NCBI RefSeq assembly: GCF_039993895.1
Contig: NZ_CP121194.1
Coordinates: 3,720,001 to 3,784,000 of the forward strand
DNA from: Edaphobacter paludis
Lineage (GTDB): Bacteria; Acidobacteriota; Terriglobia; Terriglobales; Acidobacteriaceae
Length of the DNA: 64,000 nt
Direction: 5' to 3'
The notes under the pieces are model-generated. The model saw only the letters and a list, made by a program, of their open reading frames with translations. It did not search any database and was not told the DNA's origin. Of this stretch, positions 61,990 through 64,000 are shown piece after piece. Position 1 is the first letter of the stretch. Each line of letters starts with the position of its first letter. A program made the position numbers and the translations under genes.

Positions 61990-63066
61990 ATGCTTGTGAC
62001 TGCAATTAACCGTATCCATGGTAAGCCCGGGCTGTTGACCTCTGCTTTACTGCTCCCCGTTGCGCTCCTCTCGATCGCGTTTGCCGCTGCGCCTGTATAT
62101 GCGCAGACCCAGGCAGCGGGCTCGGCAACCGCTGCTCCCCCGCCCCCACAGCCATCTCCCACGGTGCAGCAGCCGACGGCTTCCCCCGCAGCGCCCCAGG
62201 GCCAGCCTGGGTCACAGAACGAGCCGATTACGACCATCCAGGTCCAGGTCAACGAAGTCAACCTGATCTTTACTGTCACCGACAAGAAGGGCCGCTTTAT
62301 TACCGGGCTCCAGCGCCAGAACTTCGGCCTGCTCGATGATGGACGGCCTCCGGAGGCGGTGCTCGGCTTTACGCAGCAGACCAATCTGCCGCTTCGCGTC
62401 GGCATCATGCTGGATACCAGCAGCTCCATTCGCCAGCGTTTTCAGTTCGAGCAGGACTCGGCTATCGAGTTTCTATTGCAGGTGCTGCATCTCAACGACA
62501 GGGCGTTTGTTGAGGGCTTTGATATTGCGACGGATGTATCCCAGGGTTTTACAAACAACGTCGATCAACTGAACCAGGGAATTCGCAAGCTGCGCCCGGG
62601 CGGAGGTACAGCGCTCTATGACGCGCTGTACAAGACCTGCCGCGACCAGATGCTGAGTCTTCCCGAACCGGGTTCAGTACGACGCGCTTTGATTCTTGTC
62701 TCCGACGGCGACGATAACTACAGCCGGGCGCAGGAGAGCGACGCCATCAAGATGTGCCAGCGCGCCAACACAATCGTTTATGCGATCAGTACGAATGTCA
62801 GCCCCAGCCGCGACAAGGGTGACGATGTTCTGAAGGCAATCTCGGAGGCGACCGGCGGCCAGGCCTTTTATCCCACAAAGATCGAAGATGTAGCGATCGG
62901 CTTCCGCAATATCGAGCAGGAACTGCGTAGCCAATATTCGCTGGTATATCGCCCGGCAGACTTCAAGCAGGACGGAGCCTTCCGAACGATCTACCTTCAG
63001 GCACTCGATCCGCGATATCACGTCCGTGCGCAGAAGGGCTACTTCGCCCCGAAGCCGCCGCAGTAA
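61990..63066 (+). CDS. secreted VWFA-domain protein
   Basis: Exported protein of 358 residues. A signal peptide (LLPVALLSIAFAAAPVYAQ) is followed by a Pro/Ala/Gln-rich linker, then a beta-rich pre-domain (VQVNEVNLIFTVTDKKGRFITGL, FGLLDDGRP), and a von Willebrand A domain with MIDAS residues in GIMLDTSSSIRQRF and the glycine-rich GGTALYDALYKTC. The layout matches a widespread acidobacterial VWA family of unknown role. ATG at 61990 lies six bases after the RluD stop; a GTG at 61996 is an alternative. Confidence 0.9.
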   Translation: MLVTAINRIHGKPGLLTSALLLPVALLSIAFAAAPVYAQTQAAGSATAAPPPPQPSPTVQQPTASPAAPQGQPGSQNEPITTIQVQVNEVNLIFTVTDKKGRFITGLQRQNFGLLDDGRPPEAVLGFTQQTNLPLRVGIMLDTSSSIRQRFQFEQDSAIEFLLQVLHLNDRAFVEGFDIATDVSQGFTNNVDQLNQGIRKLRPGGGTALYDALYKTCRDQMLSLPEPGSVRRALILVSDGDDNYSRAQESDAIKMCQRANTIVYAISTNVSPSRDKGDDVLKAISEATGGQAFYPTKIEDVAIGFRNIEQELRSQYSLVYRPADFKQDGAFRTIYLQALDPRYHVRAQKGYFAPKPPQ

Positions 63067-63090
63067 ATTACCAGCAAGGAGATGGACGCT

Positions 63091-63765
63091 ATGGCTGAAG
63101 GCGCAGAGTTGTGGAAGAAGGTTGACCGGTACATTACCGATCAACTGATCCCGGCCGATCCGGTTCTTGATGAAGCACAGGAAGCGAATGCAGCCGCTGG
63201 ATTGCCTGCGATTGATGTTGCGCCCAACCAGGGCAAGATGCTGCACCTGCTGGCTCGCGTTGCAGGGGCACGCAACATTCTTGAGATAGGCACGCTGGGC
63301 GGGTACAGCACTACATGGCTGGCGAGAGCGCTTCCTGACGACGGTCATCTGATAACTCTCGAAGCGGATGCGAAGCACGCCGAAGTAGCTCGCGGGAACA
63401 TTGCCCGGGCTGGGCTGGATCATCTTGTTACCGTACGGCTCGGTGCGGCGTTGGATACATTGCCCCGGCTTGAGGAAGAGGGGAAGGGGCCGTTCGACCT
63501 CATCTTCATTGATGCGGACAAGCAGAATATCCCGAAATATCTGGCATGGGCGTTGAAGCTCTCCCGTAAGGGAACGCTCATTCTTGTGGACAACGTCATA
63601 CGCGACGGAGAGGTTATCGACGCGTCGAGCGCAAGTCCGCAGGTGCAGGGTGCGCGGGGACTCTTCGACGCGCTGAAAGCTGAACCTCGCCTGCAAGCGA
63701 CTGCGCTGCAAACGGTTGGGAGCAAAGGCTATGACGGGTTTGTTATGGCAGTTGTAGTTGCCTGA
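63091..63765 (+). CDS. SAM-dependent O-methyltransferase (COMT-like, metal-dependent)
   Basis: Class I methyltransferase of about 224 residues in the caffeoyl-CoA/catechol O-methyltransferase family. SAM motif I is ILEIGTLGGYSTTWLARAL and the acidic loop after strand 2 is LITLEADAKHAEVA. The metal-binding FDLIFIDADKQNIPKYLAWAL and LILVDNVIRDGEV are diagnostic. The ATG at 63091 has GGAG nine bases upstream; the ATG at 63082 abuts that ribosome site and is rejected. Substrate is probably a catechol-like compound. Confidence 0.92.
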   Translation: MAEGAELWKKVDRYITDQLIPADPVLDEAQEANAAAGLPAIDVAPNQGKMLHLLARVAGARNILEIGTLGGYSTTWLARALPDDGHLITLEADAKHAEVARGNIARAGLDHLVTVRLGAALDTLPRLEEEGKGPFDLIFIDADKQNIPKYLAWALKLSRKGTLILVDNVIRDGEVIDASSASPQVQGARGLFDALKAEPRLQATALQTVGSKGYDGFVMAVVVA

Positions 63766-63886
63766 AAACGGCGTTCATCTCCTCTCGGTTCGTTATTAAA
63801 ATTTACTGGCTGCGCCTGGCAGAATCTTAAAATCCGGGGTAACTCTCCAGTCGTGTTCGTGTCTAATGAGAGAAGGGAGACATCCC

Positions 63887-64000
63887 ATGAATCTGCGTCG
63901 AAGCTTCACGTTACTCTCTTCTCTGGTCATCCTCGCGGTGTGCCCCTTAGTGCTATGTAGTTCAGCGGCAAACGCTCAGCAACCAGCGGGAATTCAAGAC
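63887..64000 (+). CDS. partial secreted protein (5' end only)
   Basis: The first 38 codons of a gene cut by the window edge. They encode a signal peptide (LRRSFTLLSSLVILAVCPLVL, then SSAANAQQ). AAGGGAGA lies about six bases before the ATG. Function cannot be told from this fragment. Confidence 0.7.
   Translation, partial: MNLRRSFTLLSSLVILAVCPLVLCSSAANAQQPAGIQD

Overview
The window looks like chromosomal DNA from a soil acidobacterium of subdivision 1 (Acidobacteriaceae; Terriglobus, Granulicella or Edaphobacter-like). This is inferred from the moderately high GC, the gene mix (tannase-family esterase, DUF1080 hydrolase, VWA-domain secreted protein, DUF6496 lysine-rich protein, paired Asn and Asp tRNA synthetases plus GatB) and acidobacterial-type small palindromic repeats. 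No phage, insertion sequence, CRISPR array or rRNA operon was seen. Coding density is high and only one gap exceeds 300 bases; it holds a 6S RNA candidate.

Layout. 1-8 kb: tldD, a DUF1906-type secreted protein, a DinB/YfiT-type protein, an unrecognised protein with a PD-(D/E)XK-like C-terminus, a BrnT/BrnA-like toxin-antitoxin pair, an FmdB zinc ribbon, a histone-like lysine-rich protein and an unknown lipoprotein. 8-21 kb: housekeeping and general metabolism (gatB, formate/nitrite-type channel, orphan sugar-binding lipoprotein, quinone oxidoreductase, mfd, DUF885 peptidase, galU, OYE reductase, bacterioferritin-like protein). 21.4-28.9 kb: an L-arabinose/arabinan island made of a LacI-type regulator, a GH51 arabinofuranosidase, ribulokinase, an isomerase of the L-fucose-isomerase type and a GH43 arabinanase. 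Two matching LacI-type operators lie in it, in front of the arabinofuranosidase and in front of ribulokinase.

28.9-45.3 kb: a repeat-bearing secreted protein, ABC ATPases, two metallophosphoesterases, a PHP-fold protein, LOG-family protein, a lytic transglycosylase-like lipoprotein, YchF, an aldo/keto reductase, a tannase-family esterase, a DUF1080 protein and a Bax-inhibitor-1 protein. 45.4-47.3 kb is the most accessory-looking part: a VapBC-type pair, a relic of a duplicated Bax-inhibitor gene and an AT-rich membrane-protein gene. 47.3-57.4 kb: asnS (with an apparent in-frame repeat insertion), a TIM-barrel isomerase-like protein, two tandem SGNH hydrolases, gamma-carbonic anhydrase-like protein, a beta-propeller lipoprotein, hisS, aspS and a rhomboid-like protein lacking catalytic residues.

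57.4-64 kb: a LysW-like mini-protein, a secreted regulatory-like-domain protein, a ZapB-like/ZapA pair, PaiB-like protein, 6S RNA, an Lgt-like protein without Lgt catalytic motifs, RluD-type pseudouridine synthase, VWA protein, O-methyltransferase and the start of a secreted protein. No large, clearly new multi-gene system was found. The best leads are the Bax/VapBC duplication scar, the repeat inside asnS, the unusual arabinose isomerase with its operators, the degenerate Lgt-like and rhomboid-like proteins, the LysW-like orphan, and -10-like hexamers placed 5-10 bases before many start codons, which suggest leaderless transcripts.
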